64,000 nt of DNA from Aphrophora alni. Its lineage: Eukaryota > Arthropoda > Insecta > Hemiptera > Aphrophoridae. Positions 42,321-54,900 of the stretch are shown in pieces (within the stretch, counting starts at the first letter, position 1; the number at the start of each line of letters is the position of its first letter). Location of the stretch: contig OY740771.1 in NCBI GenBank assembly GCA_963513935.1, positions 12,491,138 through 12,555,137 on the forward strand, written 5' to 3'. Both the position numbers and the translations under genes were made by a program. The notes beneath the pieces are model-generated. The model was not told the DNA's origin. It saw nothing but the letters and a program-made list of their open reading frames with translations, and searched no databases.

Positions 42321-44158
42321 TTTTGTTTCACTCATAATCGGGCTGTAAACGTCACAAATTTATTTGCTGGTAAAATTCGGATATCAAAATTTTTTGTCAT
42401 TTATAATTGTAGCACTTGTTTTGTTGCTGACTATTGATGAACGTAAACTTGCTACGCTAACGCCATCTGTTTGTGTAGAGTATAATATATTATAATGCCA
42501 GTACAAACTAGACTTTACTTTAAAAACATTTTGTGTAACTTGATTACCTGTAGCCAATTATGACATAGTTTTCCTTTTATGGAATAAATGAGGAAAATAT
42601 TATTAAAAATTATAATTTTTTATCCATACCTAGTTTAATTATATAAAAATTGGTATTTGAGTAAAATTTAGAACCTAAGCTGATTTTACTATTTGTGGAC
42701 AAGAGTGATAATAAAAATAAAGGTAGTAAATTTTTAATGATGGTTGTTTTTAATTGACTTCTTATTTGTAAGGCGTACATTAGCCTAATAGAAAGCTCAT
42801 TTTGCACAATTTGGCAATCTGTTTCAATATTAACATATAAGGTCAATGCCGGTAGATAGAGTTTTGTACCTTTCTTAAGCCGTAAACCGAAGTCAATAAC
42901 AAGTTAACGAAATTCATTTGCTCTTTTTACTAATAGTAACTCTTCGCTGCTACAGAGCTCTGGCCTTCTGAACCTCTCTCTTCCAAGAACCTCTGTCCTC
43001 CTTTTCCCTTTTTCATCTTTTGCTTCTGAAGATCCTTCTCCACATTTCCTGGGTATGCTTTTTCATGATCCCACTCCCAGCTTATTTTCTTTCCTGTACA
43101 GCAGCTCTATCAACTGTTTAAGAGCACGTGGCTTTTCCATTCTATGTCGCCAGATACATTTTCAATTTTTTTACTCATTAAGCCATTGAATTTGGCAGGT
43201 CATATCCTGTAGTCCAGCTCTATTTCTAGGCTGTTGTGTATTCATAACAATCTTTTCTAGAATAGAGGGGTTTGACCCCTATGCCAACCCTCCCCCCCCC
43301 CACCAACCTGCAGGACAAGTATTTTTACTCTAGGTTTTCTTGCCTTTGCTCTTGTAGAACCAACTTGGAAGGCAGTACAGTAATACTAGATTTGATCTGC
43401 TCTGGGTATTTTATTTCCCCAGTACCTACCATATTTGCTGAGCTTTCTATTCCATTTACCATCTGCGGTAGCGCCTAATATAAGATTATGAACCCCTATT
43501 AAGTCTTTTATTACTTTTAATTACATATCAGCAGGGCAAGCTTTTTAACAAGCACAGTGAATTAACATAAATTCATATCATTTTGTCTCATTGTATTCTT
43601 AAGCTATGCAACAAGTTTTAAAAAAAAATCTTTTCTCCTCGTCAAAATGGTTTAGGCTATGTTAGAATATAATGAACAAAATAACCGAAAGGTAAAATAT
43701 TCAAAGATTATAAATGGTAATTTATTATAGAATATAATGTGGCCAATACATGTTATTGACAAGACAGTTGGTTTTCCATGAATTAAAAACATCTATAATT
43801 TAAGAAATACAATTAAAATTTATTGGATTTATAATTGATATTTTTGTCTTACAGTGTTATAACTGGTTTTCACAAATTTTTACTTCTCAAGGTAACATTT
43901 TAACTCATATTTGTCTGTTCAAGTTTTTTTGGTAATCCTTTTTTTAAATAAACATTCTACGAAGAAGAAAGTCAACTGGGTCAGCTTAGCTTTATGGAAT
44001 TATAAACAGATTTTGTCAATATTCATCTATTTTAATTCTAATTTATTTCAACCAAATGGTATTAAGGGTAGAATATAATATACTGTATAAATTTTTAACA
44101 TAAATGTTTGCAAAGAGGCCAATTAAATATACGGTTGTTTCGAAATTTATTGTTATAG

Positions 44159-44428
44159 TCTCGAGTATGGCAGAGGGATTTCCGTGATAGAAGAAGTTTA
44201 CAACCTGATACCATGTATATTCCTGATTTACAACCCCCTCCTAGTTACGAAGATAATGCAATCAATGCTGTCACAACACGTTTTGTTAAAGCAGCTACCA
44301 ATAAGATGCGATGTCCAATATTTTGTATGGCATGGACTCCTGAAGGAAGAAGACTTGTAACTGGAGCTTCCTCTGGTGAATTTACTCTCTGGAATGGATT
44401 AACGTTTAACTTTGAAACCATTCTTCAG
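44159..44428 (+). CDS. WDR33: WDR33 second coding exon (start of WD40 domain)
   Basis: The 90-codon exon lies between acceptor attgttatag and donor CAG|gtaata, in phase 0 at both ends. It encodes [15 protein letters not shown], then [20 protein letters not shown], the first WD40 blade [20 protein letters not shown] and [12 protein letters not shown]. These are strongly conserved WDR33 segments. ATG codons inside this exon are internal, not starts. Confidence 0.95.
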
Positions 44429-44599
44429 GTAATAAAAATTGATTAATTATTTATTTGAGTATCTAAGGTCAATTTGTATTATACAACTTAAATTATAATG
44501 CTGAAAGTTTAATGTTTATTCTTTTTTTAACGAAAGCAAAATAAATTTTGAATTGATATATTTAAATATTGGGCATATTTAGGAGATTTGACGGTTGAG

Positions 44600-44870
44600 T
44601 AAAGTTTTTTCAGTCATCTGTCTTGATCTTCAACTTATATATAAAAAAAAGGAAGAAAAGAACTCGTATTAAAGACATCTAGTTCTCGAATGTTCTAAAA
44701 CTGTCAATGTCGGAAGAATACAAGAATTGGTCAAAAGAGATATGATAAGAAAAAAGATGAAGGAGAGGTATATAACCCTCTTTACTTGATTAAAGGTAAA
44801 TCCATCTAGGTACCCTCAGGATTCCCATGTCTGTACTCACTATAGTGATCTACTGATGTCATGAAGAAGA
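44600..44870 (-). repeat. Dispersed repeat family B, copy 3 (inverted)
   Basis: Its reverse complement matches 35105-35350: gagtacagacatgggaatc, ttaatcaagtaaag and tttgaccaattct in the same order. It lies in the WDR33 intron between the 44159 and 46106 exons. Confidence 0.55.
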
Positions 44871-45235
44871 AAATAAAAATTGTGACTTTATCTTGTACTC
44901 AACTATATTAACCATCAGGCTGGTAAATCTAATCTATCTCTATATTTATAGAAATGAATATCTTAGTAGACTCTCGAAAAATATACAAAACTTGAACTTT
45001 TAGATTAATTAATTTGTGGCTACATTTGTAAGAACACTGTTGTTTCTCAACGTTTTGTATGTCTCATGTCTTATATGTACATGTACTTTGTATAAAGTTA
45101 CGAGTTGGGTCACAAATCTATGTTGAATTTTATTTGTTAATATATCCATTTTGTTTTTGTAGTTTTTCGAAAGTTTGTTAGTAGTCTGCACAGCCCAAGT
45201 GTGTGACTGATTTTAATAAAATTGATATGTGGTTA

Positions 45236-45550
45236 TATTTTAGCCGTATCTCGTGTCGTTTTTCGATAATTCAAAATGTGGGAGTAGTTGATAAAAGGAA
45301 AAAAACACAATTACAATTTTCTCGAAATGAGCTCTTAATCAAATTTTGCTAGTGTGGCCTCCAAGGACCCAAACAAAACATCTTGGTTGCCAACTCTTAA
45401 ATTGTGGTTCCTGAGTTATCAGTATAAAAACATAACATTTCCCATAGGGCTGTTGTCATAAAAGATGTTCTTTCTTAAAATCGACTCCAACGACTTTATT
45501 AAAATTTTAATGAAATATTTTAACTCAAATTCGTTTGGAAAATTGCAAGT

Positions 45551-45595
<45 letters not shown>

Positions 45596-45700
45596 CGGTA
45601 CAGGAATAATTGATAAAAATAATAAACATTGACTGCTTTTAATAAAATACGATTACACTGAGGACACATTCATAGCGCAGACAAACCAAGTTTAATGTTC
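45236..45700 (+). repeat. Dispersed repeat family D, copy 1
   Basis: It is collinear with 62160-62590: tcaaaatgtgggagtagttg, ccaaggacccaaacaaaaca, ttggttgc, ataaaagatgt, and tacactgaggac near the end. It contains a (TA)n tract at about 45554-45596. Confidence 0.6.
45554..45596. repeat. (TA)n microsatellite
   Basis: About 21 TA dinucleotides inside the family D copy; the related copy at 62160 lacks them. Confidence 0.95.
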
Positions 45701-45719
45701 TATGTATATATAAATTTTC

Positions 45720-45895
45720 AAAAACCCTAGTCCTCGAATAATCTATTAGTGCTAGAATTAGAAGAGAACAAGAGAGATCTGATAGGAAAGATAAAAGAGA
45801 AGGATCTAACCCAAGACTACATGAAAAGTCGACCCAACGTGGTCCCTCAGGATTGCCAAACTCATCATACTCACTATAGTGAACCCCCCTAAGAG
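45720..45895 (-). repeat. Dispersed repeat family B, copy 4 (inverted)
   Basis: It shares actcactatagtga, ccctcaggattgcc and ctcgaataatct-type words with 44660-44860, both on the same strand. Confidence 0.55.
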
Positions 45896-46105
45896 CGTTT
45901 GTATCGTTTATTGTGAGAATATTATTTTAGTAGTGCTACAATAAAGTATTTACTACATCACATCAACTAAACTGTTCTGCTTAATGTGCCCATTAAGTTG
46001 TATTATAATAATCTGTTATTTTATTTAACACTAAAGATAATAGTTTATAGTTTTGGTTAGTTTAATTAATTATAGGCTAACTATTATGATTTATTGGTTC
46101 CTTAG

Positions 46106-46257
46106 GCCCATGATAGCCCAGTTAGAACGATGGTATGGTCTCACAACGATGTCTGGATGGTGACAGCAGATCATGCAGGCTATGTTAAATATTGGCAGTC
46201 AAACATGAACAATGTAAAGATGTTTCTTGCGCACAAGGAGGCCATTCGAGGCATCAG
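46106..46257 (+). CDS. WDR33: WDR33 third coding exon (WD40 blades)
   Basis: The exon follows acceptor ttccttag and ends AG|gtagtt, leaving two bases of a split codon (phase 2). It encodes [20 protein letters not shown], then [18 protein letters not shown] and AHKEAIRGI, matching the second and third WD40 blades. The remaining WD40 blades, collagen-like and Pro/Gly-rich C-terminal parts are not found before 64000, so the next intron is at least 17.7 kb long or the gene is interrupted. Confidence 0.95.
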
Positions 46258-47010
46258 GTAGTTTCCGTTTATCTCAGGTTTTATTTAGGATTTTATGGTT
46301 CTGAAGTTTAAACTAGTACCGGAATTTTTGAATTTACAGTTGAAATGTCTGTGATATAGTTTACCTTGAACACGAATAAGGTTGTATAGTAAAACTATTT
46401 ATTATTATGATAATATACAATTGTCCCCGACTTCAACAATGCACACAAATATACAAACTGAGCATATCTGTGATACATTAGAGAGCTTAAATAATGTATT
46501 GGTGAAGTGTAATTAATAAAATAACCCGCTCTCTCAATCCTTCCTATATCCATAGCCATCATTATAACATAAATATTTATTTGTAAGTTATGTTTGGACT
46601 ATATAGTTATGAAGATAATGTAAAAAGCCTGTCTCCCAGCCTTAAAATAAAATAAATATCCTTTAATCCATTTATATTGACAGGTTTTGTCTCGCTCGCG
46701 AAGAATAAAGTCGATTTAATTTCTTTGCGAGACTCAACAACATGGCGTATCTATGTATATTTTAAAATAATCTGTGATATTATGTGATATTAGTTGTCCA
46801 GATTTTAGATAGTAAATATTTTAATTTGTATTGTTGAAAATATTTACTGGACAATAAAGTATGATTTGAAATAAACAAAAAAATCTGGATCATTTTCCAA
46901 GATGTTCCTGGTGCTTCATAGTTAAAATGAGAGGTATTTTAATTTATAATGTAGGAAACACAATCTGATTTAAAACGGGGGGAGGGGGATAAAATCTGGC
47001 AGTAACTATA

Positions 47011-47787
47011 CTGGATGATTCAAAATTGCACTGCAATATTTGGAGGTTGGTTCTAGAGATAAAAATAGTTTATATAAACATAGGTCCGGAAACGCTAAGT
47101 TTTCTGTATCTTCATCATTTTGTGTTTTTACAAAAAATATTTTTGGAAATAGATAAGGTATTGAGTGATGATTTAGTTTACACATTATTTGTGTAACTTT
47201 TAATACCAGAAAACAACGACTTTATATGGAGAAAAACCATTATATTACAAAATATTTATAATTAACAAAAGATATTTTCCTTTTAATGAAAAACCAAATG
47301 CTTTTTAATTTTAACTAGGTTAACCTAGTTTTTATTCCTCAGAAATGAACTGTAAATGAAAATGTTCTATTTAACAGTTTCAATTAAATGTAAATTTCAA
47401 AATTAGTATTAAAGGTATTTTAATACTTATTTTATTGTTTTTGTCAGTAACTCTTTTATCCTTTGACCTAAAAAAAAGCATTTTGTTTTTCGTTAAAACA
47501 AGGAAACCTTTTGCAATATGGTTTTCGAGATATTTGACGTTGAATATTTTAAACATCCGTCATTTTGAAAATATGCAAAATAAAATCTTGGTTTTCTGGT
47601 ATACTGGTAAAAGGTTAATTAATTTACCAAATCTTCACTTAATATCTATCTATTTCCAAAGATATAATGTTTGTTGTAAAAACACAAAATGGTCCATAGA
47701 CGGAAAACAAACCGTTTATGTAACTTTTTTTTTTTTAGTTTTAGAATTAGCTTCCAAAATATTGCCGGGTAGTTTTGAATCACTTTG
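47011..47787. mobile_element. Foldback/MITE with ~220-bp imperfect inverted arms, TATA duplication
   Basis: Arms about 47011-47270 and 47560-47787 pair over most of their length: GATGATTCAAAA at the left end is inverted as TTTTGAATCAC at the right end, and cattttgtgtttttacaa and ttggaaatagata occur in both arms. TATA flanks both sides (47007-47010 and 47788-47791). An open frame at 47435-47794 overlaps the right arm and is not credible as a gene. Confidence 0.8.
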
Positions 47788-48499
47788 TATATAATTCAGT
47801 ATTACACTGTTTTAACTCTATATACATATTAAACATGAAAATTTTTATCTTTTAGTCTTGGTAGGTAGTATCCAATAACAATAATCCAATTAAAACTCAA
47901 AATACTTATAAAATCTCTGAAACTCGGTATTGTTGTCCATTAGTTTTGCCGGTTATTACAAAAGGAAATACAATGCAATAAAAATATTTCTTGAGGACTG
48001 TTAATTTTGTCAAGGATGTTTGAGAATAATTGAATTATCGCCAATTTTTCAATAGAATAAATAAATACTCATTCAAAATCTAGCTATGAATTGTATGAAA
48101 GCTTCTTAGGAAAAGAAGGTAGGTGATAAAAATGATTTTTACAAACATAATAGGAGGAAGGATGTGGTGAAAGACTGACTGTATTATGCTAATTTCTATC
48201 TCCATAATTTTGAAAGTTACATTCTGAAGAGAGTTCTTTTATTATTTTTGCGGTATATTCTCCTATAGAGAAAGTTAAGGGATGGATCAACATATTTGTT
48301 GAGTTTTTTATGGAAATATCCATTTTAAGGTCACCTGACCCCAGAAAATTTGTCTTCGAAATAATATCAATCTGTAATCTGTGCAGTATTCCACAACATA
48401 AACGAGTGAATCAATTTTGATTAGATGTGTGTAAGTGCATTTTTACCATATCTTGAGGCTTTTTATAATTAATAATGTGGGTATATAAACCTAACTCAA

Positions 48500-49810
48500 A
48501 ATTCCGATTTTCTCTAAACTGGTTTTAAGGGACCTATTCTGTTTGCTAAGCACTTTAAGAATCTTGGGGAGATCTATCTTTAAGTTAACCTTAGGGGCTT
48601 TGAAGATCTCTTTGGTAACTCGCAGGGTGTCGTTTCAGTCACCTATCCATAGCTTAACAACATTCCAGATTTTATGTTTGTATTTTTTCTCTCTAACCAC
48701 ATAGAGGTTTCTAAGTTTGTACAGACCAGCCTCTAAGTAGGTGTTTCTGAATTAAGGAAATTATCCATGCTCTAGAGTTTCAAACTCCATCCAGAGTTAT
48801 AGAACTCTCGATTTGTTCCAAGTTTTCTATATTAAATTTGGGTCTGAGCGACTTCTTTTTAAGCTGCTAGTTTTTATTGTACTCTTCGTAGAAGGTTCAT
48901 TAGCTTTCTTTTTGCCTTTTCCCCACAATAGGATTCAAAGCCCTGTTCTGTGAGTCTTTCCAAGAGCTTTTTTCTGTTATGGTATATTTTACCTTCACTT
49001 TCATCTGTTTTAATTTCTCAATTGTTTCAGTTGTGATGGTGTCTTATAGAGGAATCGTCTGTTTCCAGCATAATGTCCTCTTTTTCAGATGAGATTTCAC
49101 TATTTGTATAGCTCATAAGGCCTTCCTTGTCATTTGACCCCAAAAAGCAACTGAAGTTGTTTCTGCTTCCTTATCAGTAGCAATGTTTGAGCATGCTACA
49201 GTAATTGTTTGTGTGATGAATCTATAGTGTTTCCACAAGTAATAACATTTGTAAAGTGGCTAATTACTATGAAAGGTCGCCTGGTCCTTCATAGGCTACG
49301 TTTAATCCACAATTACCCTTGAACAATTCATCCATCAGCACAGATTAACCTTAGGATTATCCTAAGGAGGTTTTACACCTTAGAGTGGGAACGTTGGCCC
49401 CCAACGACCCCCCGGTTTAGATCCATTGTGTTTTGTTGAAGCAGAGTTACCTTAAACAAGATGCGGCTTTTTGCTCATGCACAGAGGTCCTGAAGGTAGA
49501 TTCATCAGATAGAGATGTGATTATCATCCTCGCTACCCCCTGGTATTATTTGTCCTTAATCCCTTAACCCCTGTGGGCTGCAGACTGCCATAGTTCTAGA
49601 AAAAAGTTTTTGAATGTGGCTTGGTAGGATCTAGTCTTCCTTTAAGATTACCAAATAAAAGAAAAACAAAGTTCCACTTTAAAGATATCATTTTAAATAA
49701 CGCGATATCACAATGGCCAAATCATCTTACACAAACTTATCATAAATTAATTCTAAAAACCTGCCCACAGTTTCAAAAATATAACAATATTCAGATAATA
49801 TAACCAAGTC
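48500..49810. other. Less A/T-rich stretch, possible decayed retroelement
   Basis: Base composition is more balanced (for example ggcccccaacgaccccccgg near 49396), and tracts read as degenerate protein on both strands, but no motif can be named. A 60-codon + frame at 49621-49803 is unassigned. Confidence 0.35.
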
Positions 49811-50152
49811 CACCTAAGGTAGTTAACTAGGTTAGGAGATGTGCTATAGTGCCTCACTGCTGGCCAAGTTCTTTTAGTTCAGTTGATTATGCTTTAGTTG
49901 GAGACATTATTTTGTTTAAAATAAAGTGTTGTAGAAATGTATTAATTTTACATGCCAAGTTTTTTTTTTCATTTAAAATGATTTTTCTTTAAAATATTTT
50001 TTAATTTGTCTAGGCCTAGATGATTGTTTGTAATTATTAATAAACATTATGATTACCATCTCATCAAGTTTGAAAAACTAAGAAGTTAAGTAGGTTTTTA
50101 TATTTTACAGCTTACAAAATTTCTTTCATCTCTAGCTTCTAGAGCCTCAGTA

Positions 50153-50515
50153 CAGTAGAACCCCTCTAATCTGCCCTCGGGTGGTCCGTTACTCCGGTTA
50201 ATCCGACCGTGCTTGAGCTCGCGATATTGTGCCGACTTGTCGATGACTCACGGCCCGTCTGGCACCATTCGTCCGGTTTGTTATCGCTTTCCCGCTTCAG
50301 TGCTGTGTCATCTGTCGTGTTGTTTCTATTGATTTGCTATAGTACTTGCAGAGTTTATATATAGACTTTTAAAAGTTTATATATCACTTATTTCACTTAA
50401 AAAAATCTCTTTATATAATATGTAATAAATATTGACTTTTTTCGGATAATCCGACCTTTTTTGGTTCCGACCATGCCCCCAGCCCCGAAGGTGACGGATT
50501 AGAGGGGTTCTACTG
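50153..50515. mobile_element. Pogo/Tigger-type MITE with TA target duplication
   Basis: The 363-bp element begins CAGTAGAACCCCTCTAATC and ends with its inverted copy. TA flanks it at 50151-50152 and 50516-50517. CAGTAGAA termini and TA duplication are typical of the pogo/Tigger group. The interior has a G/C-rich left half and an A/T-rich centre and no ORF, so it is a non-autonomous deletion derivative. Confidence 0.9.
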
Positions 50516-52499
50516 TATATCATAAAACCTAACCTTTCTCAGGCTCATTTTCCTGTAATAGATTTAGATGGTTCTTCCTACAAACATTGACGAAAGTTTA
50601 ATAAAATAGATATCCACTGGCGGAAATGTATCTATCAACTATATAAAGTAATATGTTATACTCGGCACAGTATATAGGGCTACGGAGTTGAAGTTGAATA
50701 GATATGATGTAAAACAATCTATAATTTTCTACATGCAAATAAAAAGATTCCTAATGAATTTTACCACAAAAATAAAATCACTATCTTCAGAATATAACCG
50801 CTAAGATCAGAATTAAGGATAATTTTAATCTTTGATATATACATTTTTCTCGCTTACTTTGCTTTTATAACATGCGTAAATATAATTATAATTGTACAAC
50901 GGTAATTTGACGAATTTGATATTACAGCTTAGCAATATGGTTCATGAAGACCCTGGGCTTCTCTGATCATAGTCATTCACATATGTGAAGGAGGCTCTAC
51001 AACCCTCCATGAGCTTTTCATGCCCTTACATCCTCAATCATCTTCATGTCCTTCATCAATTATTTCCAAGGTCGCCATCCACAGTGTTCCTCAGTTCTCT
51101 ACATTTCTCGAGCCGTAAGCATGTCCCAACCATTTAATCCTCCCTTTCTTATTGCATTAAACAATGTTTAGTTTAATCTTTTAACCAACTTTTTTGTTTC
51201 AAGACCTTTTTAATGACAAAATTGCTAAAAGTATTGTAGGATATCTGGATGTGTCCCCTGTACAACCCAAACAACAGAACTAATTTCAGTACTGGTTTAT
51301 ACTAGGGTGGCACACTAGTTTTTTGTTTTTAAACCCGAAAAGAATATTTTTAAAAACGTATAAAATTGTATGACGAATCTGTAAGAAAGGAAACCTTTTT
51401 ATATGTACTCACCTAGTTTTTACCTTTTCAGATTATATGTGTAGTATAGAAGTTATATGATAAGTCAATAAACCAAGGTTGAAGTTTTAAAGTCTATGAA
51501 ATTCAATGTATAAACTGATATTAATAAATCTAGTCGTCATCTATCCAAAATTACCAGTTAATATACAAAAAAATCTGCCTTAGTGCTGTTATAACAGGAA
51601 TAATTTCTCAAAATCAATTACCAATTTCGTAAAAATTGAAGATTAATGAAAAATTGCAAGTAAAAAAAATTTACAATTCAGTAATAATCGGACAAAAAAT
51701 ATACCTTGACCACTAACATTAAAAGCTTGGTTTTAATGAAGTACAATTTATTCGCTGGGCACATTTATGGCACACTTGATGCATGCTTAGATCCTATTTA
51801 ATTTTTATTTATTTTTTATTTTTTTTTAATTTTTTTTTTTTTTCATAGTCGATTTATGTGAACTACTAAACTCACAATTTTACAAATAGTTGTTTTGGGT
51901 ACTAGGTGATCGTGACAGTTCATGCAATTTAATTTTTTTCCTTAAAATTATAATTTATGCCGGTTAATTTAATAAGAATGAGAAATACATTGTTACATTA
52001 TGTAAAATAGATGGGGCTGATTCACTGAGATGATGTGACATGAATTTTATTTTATTTTTTGTACATTGCCCTTGGTATTAATATATGCAGTTTGCAAAAC
52101 TGTAAAAAATTAACAATTCTTACTAGATATGAAGGAACTAGTAAAAAAACCTTTACTAACACTCTATAGTTTGTAATTTTGATAATTATATTTAACGAAT
52201 AGTAAAACCTAATATACATGTTAAGTTTGAAACAGCTATTATTCTGATTTTGTACATTTTCAGGTTATGTATGTATCAGTTTTGTTTTTCAGTAATAACT
52301 TTGTATTTTAATAATCTTGTTCGGATATTGTTGAATGCCGTTTTTAAGCTGCATTAAATGAACGATTTTAGAGCGTTCTAGTTAAAAAGTTATCAAATAC
52401 TATTTTTGAAAATGTACTGATTTTCTGGTTAAGAAATTTGTAAAATTGTGAACTCCCAAAGTTCACTAACATTAAGCATACTAACACAGTATGCTGACA

Positions 52500-53310
52500 A
52501 TTTGATCGGAGTACTTACCCAGCCTCATTATGCACTGTAATACAAACAGACCCTCTAAATTTAATGCCCAAAAGTTGGTCTCTTGGGGCTTGTAGGAAAT
52601 GATAAATTTTTATTGATAAATCAAGGGGTGTTATCCAGTATAGATAGTATAGGATAAGTTATTTTTAAAACAGCTGTTTACACTGGTTTTCTAAACCTCT
52701 AATTGTGTATGTCATTTTCTTGACATCGGCTAGGCCCTAACAGCCGTCGTAGATGTGTATCTATTGAACTGTCTCAATTCGCTTCACTCATGTCGGTGTC
52801 CTAGCTGTAGCAACCATCGAAGCTCTATATAATTGAAGGAGCCTCCACTCGCTAAACTCGTGTCACTGGTTGGATCTAGTACCTACACTAATATTATATT
52901 TTCTTGAGAGGTGAGGGTTTGGAATTACATTTTTGACAATAACATCGCTATTTTTTTTTGTAGAGAGGTGGTGTTCGTATCTTTATATCCAGAATTGAAA
53001 TCTGCAAATTTTTATCTAATTTAGTTTACTATAAATTATTGAAAATAACTCTATTTTCTGAATTTCAATTGTGTTCTATATGAGCACACTATAGTCCCCT
53101 ATACCGTATTTCATATTCCTATCTTAATTTGTATGACTACTATCATACTTATGTACAGTCAACAACAATGACAGACGGATGGGTTATTAAAAATCACTTT
53201 TTCAGTTTCCCGAGGCCATGAAATGTCAACATAGGTCAAAAAATGAGGTCTATATTTTTTGTTACCTCACTTGCCCCTATATACTTCATATACAGGGTAA
53301 GTAAAATCGT
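52500..53310 (+). repeat. Dispersed repeat family A, copy 2
   Basis: This is the clearest copy: gtacttacccagcctcatta at the start, cctctaattgtgtatgtcat, tcatgtcggtgtccta, gagcacactatagtccccta, tttttcagtttcccgaggcc and agggtaagtaaa at the end. No ORF. Confidence 0.85.
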
Positions 53311-53869
53311 GTCAAAATACTTTTATACTTAGGAGCTGTTCATGATCTTACTTTTGGTATTTCCAAGGAGGAGATCGCAATAGCTAGAATTTTTTGTTAG
53401 AAATTTGCTAATGTTTATTAAATAATAAAGCATAACAAACATTGGTGCTTTTAAAAGTAGGTTTTCTTCTTCTTCTTTTTAATTTCTCTAAATTATAAAG
53501 TTTTTCTTGAATACAATGAATAGATTTTTTTTAATACACTGTGAATTTTATAACAATGAGGAAATTAAATGATCTAAATACATGTGATACATATAAGGTA
53601 AATACAAAAATTATTCAAACAACATGTATAGTTTATCAAAAACTACCATTTTGATTGAAGGACCAGAGAACATTTTGGAAATTGTTTGAATTTATTTAAA
53701 AACCCTTTTGTTTCATCTAATTTCATTAAGTTAACGTTTTGGTGACTAAAACTTACAGACCTAAATGGAATGAAATAAAATAGTTTGAGATATTGAAATA
53801 AATTATATTTTGTGTATATGGGTATGTTAACATTGTTACACAATGTTAAAGAAAAATCCTTCTAAAACT

Positions 53870-54900
53870 GGTGGCATATCCTAAAAACGAATGAAAACCA
53901 AAAATCCTTTATTTCAACCATCCAATTTTAATTTCACTATTTTGAATCCACTAAGCCATTGTTTTGTAATCCATCCTGAAAACAAATTAATACTTAATCT
54001 TTTATCTTAAGTAAAAATTATAGTGTTTTCAAATTTTCCTTTCCGTTGAATGTGTGGTAAGGAAAATGACAATATTTTGTTTTTACACAGTTTATTTATA
54101 TTAAATGAAAGAAAATTTGTGAATTTCTTATTTAATGTTGGTGGTGTTGTTATTGTTGTTGTTTTTATTTTGTGTTTTTTTCCCTAGGTAAAATTCCACT
54201 TTTAATACTTATTGTCAATATCTGTTATAAATTCTTCTGTATAAAGAAAGCCCTGTCTGTGAGATTTTATTTTCTCTTCTCCAATTGGTTTAAAGCCAGC
54301 CCATACATGCTGTACTTTTGCTGCATCCTTGAAGTAGAAGTCATTCAATACGAATGAAGTAGCACCATGAAAATTCACCATGATGACCAAATAGAAGGGA
54401 CTTGTTTGATGGTGATTTTGAAGGAACTTTAGCCTCCACTATCACATTTGTTAAATTAATTTAATTTAACTTCTACTTCTAGAAAGTAAAAAGGAACCAT
54501 CTTCGAAACAATTGGAGAATTGAAAACTGCATCTTATGGAACACTGATATCTTCTTTACACAGAATTTACTACTGGTGTTACTTATTGATGGTTTTTTTA
54601 ACCTCAAGCGACACCACAATGTATTTTTGCTTTTTCCATCTCTCAACCCATTCGTACTCAAAACTCACATTGCACACACTTAGATAACTTCTCAAAGGCT
54701 ACTGAAATGTAAACTTACACTATCAGTTGTTATTTCATTGAATGACCTCTACTTCTAATGTGGAGAAAAGAACTGCAAATAAGAGGCATCTCCAAAACAA
54801 TTGAAGAACTGATAATGGCAATTGTAAGAAATACTGTACTACTTTCTTTATAGAAAATAGTTTATAAAAGGTGTAACATCCTTATTCTTGACACATGTCC
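53870..54900. repeat. Diverged internal duplication, unassigned
   Basis: 54470-54630 and 54740-54900 share acttctacttcta, gaaccatctt/gaggcatctc, aaacaattg(g/a)agaa and the following order. A 9-bp perfect inverted repeat (attttcctt/aaggaaaat) lies near 54033-54068. It may be part of a decayed element. Confidence 0.4.

Larger units (their letters stand above)
35795..44158 (+). other. WDR33 intron (8.4 kb)
   Basis: It holds a tRNA-like/LINE segment (38496-39210) and two mariner remnants (39440-40395 and 41405-42320). 35880-38490 and 42620-44150 contain nothing I can identify apart from A/T-rich sequence; 43290-43305 is a C-rich run. Confidence 0.75.

Noticed and set aside
47435..47794. 119-codon + strand open frame
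   Set aside because: It lies across the right arm of the foldback element, and the inverted arm does not conserve the frame.
54202..54390. 62-codon minus-strand open frame with somewhat protein-like composition
   Set aside because: No family recognised and no splice context; the surrounding segment is an internal duplication, probably a decayed element.
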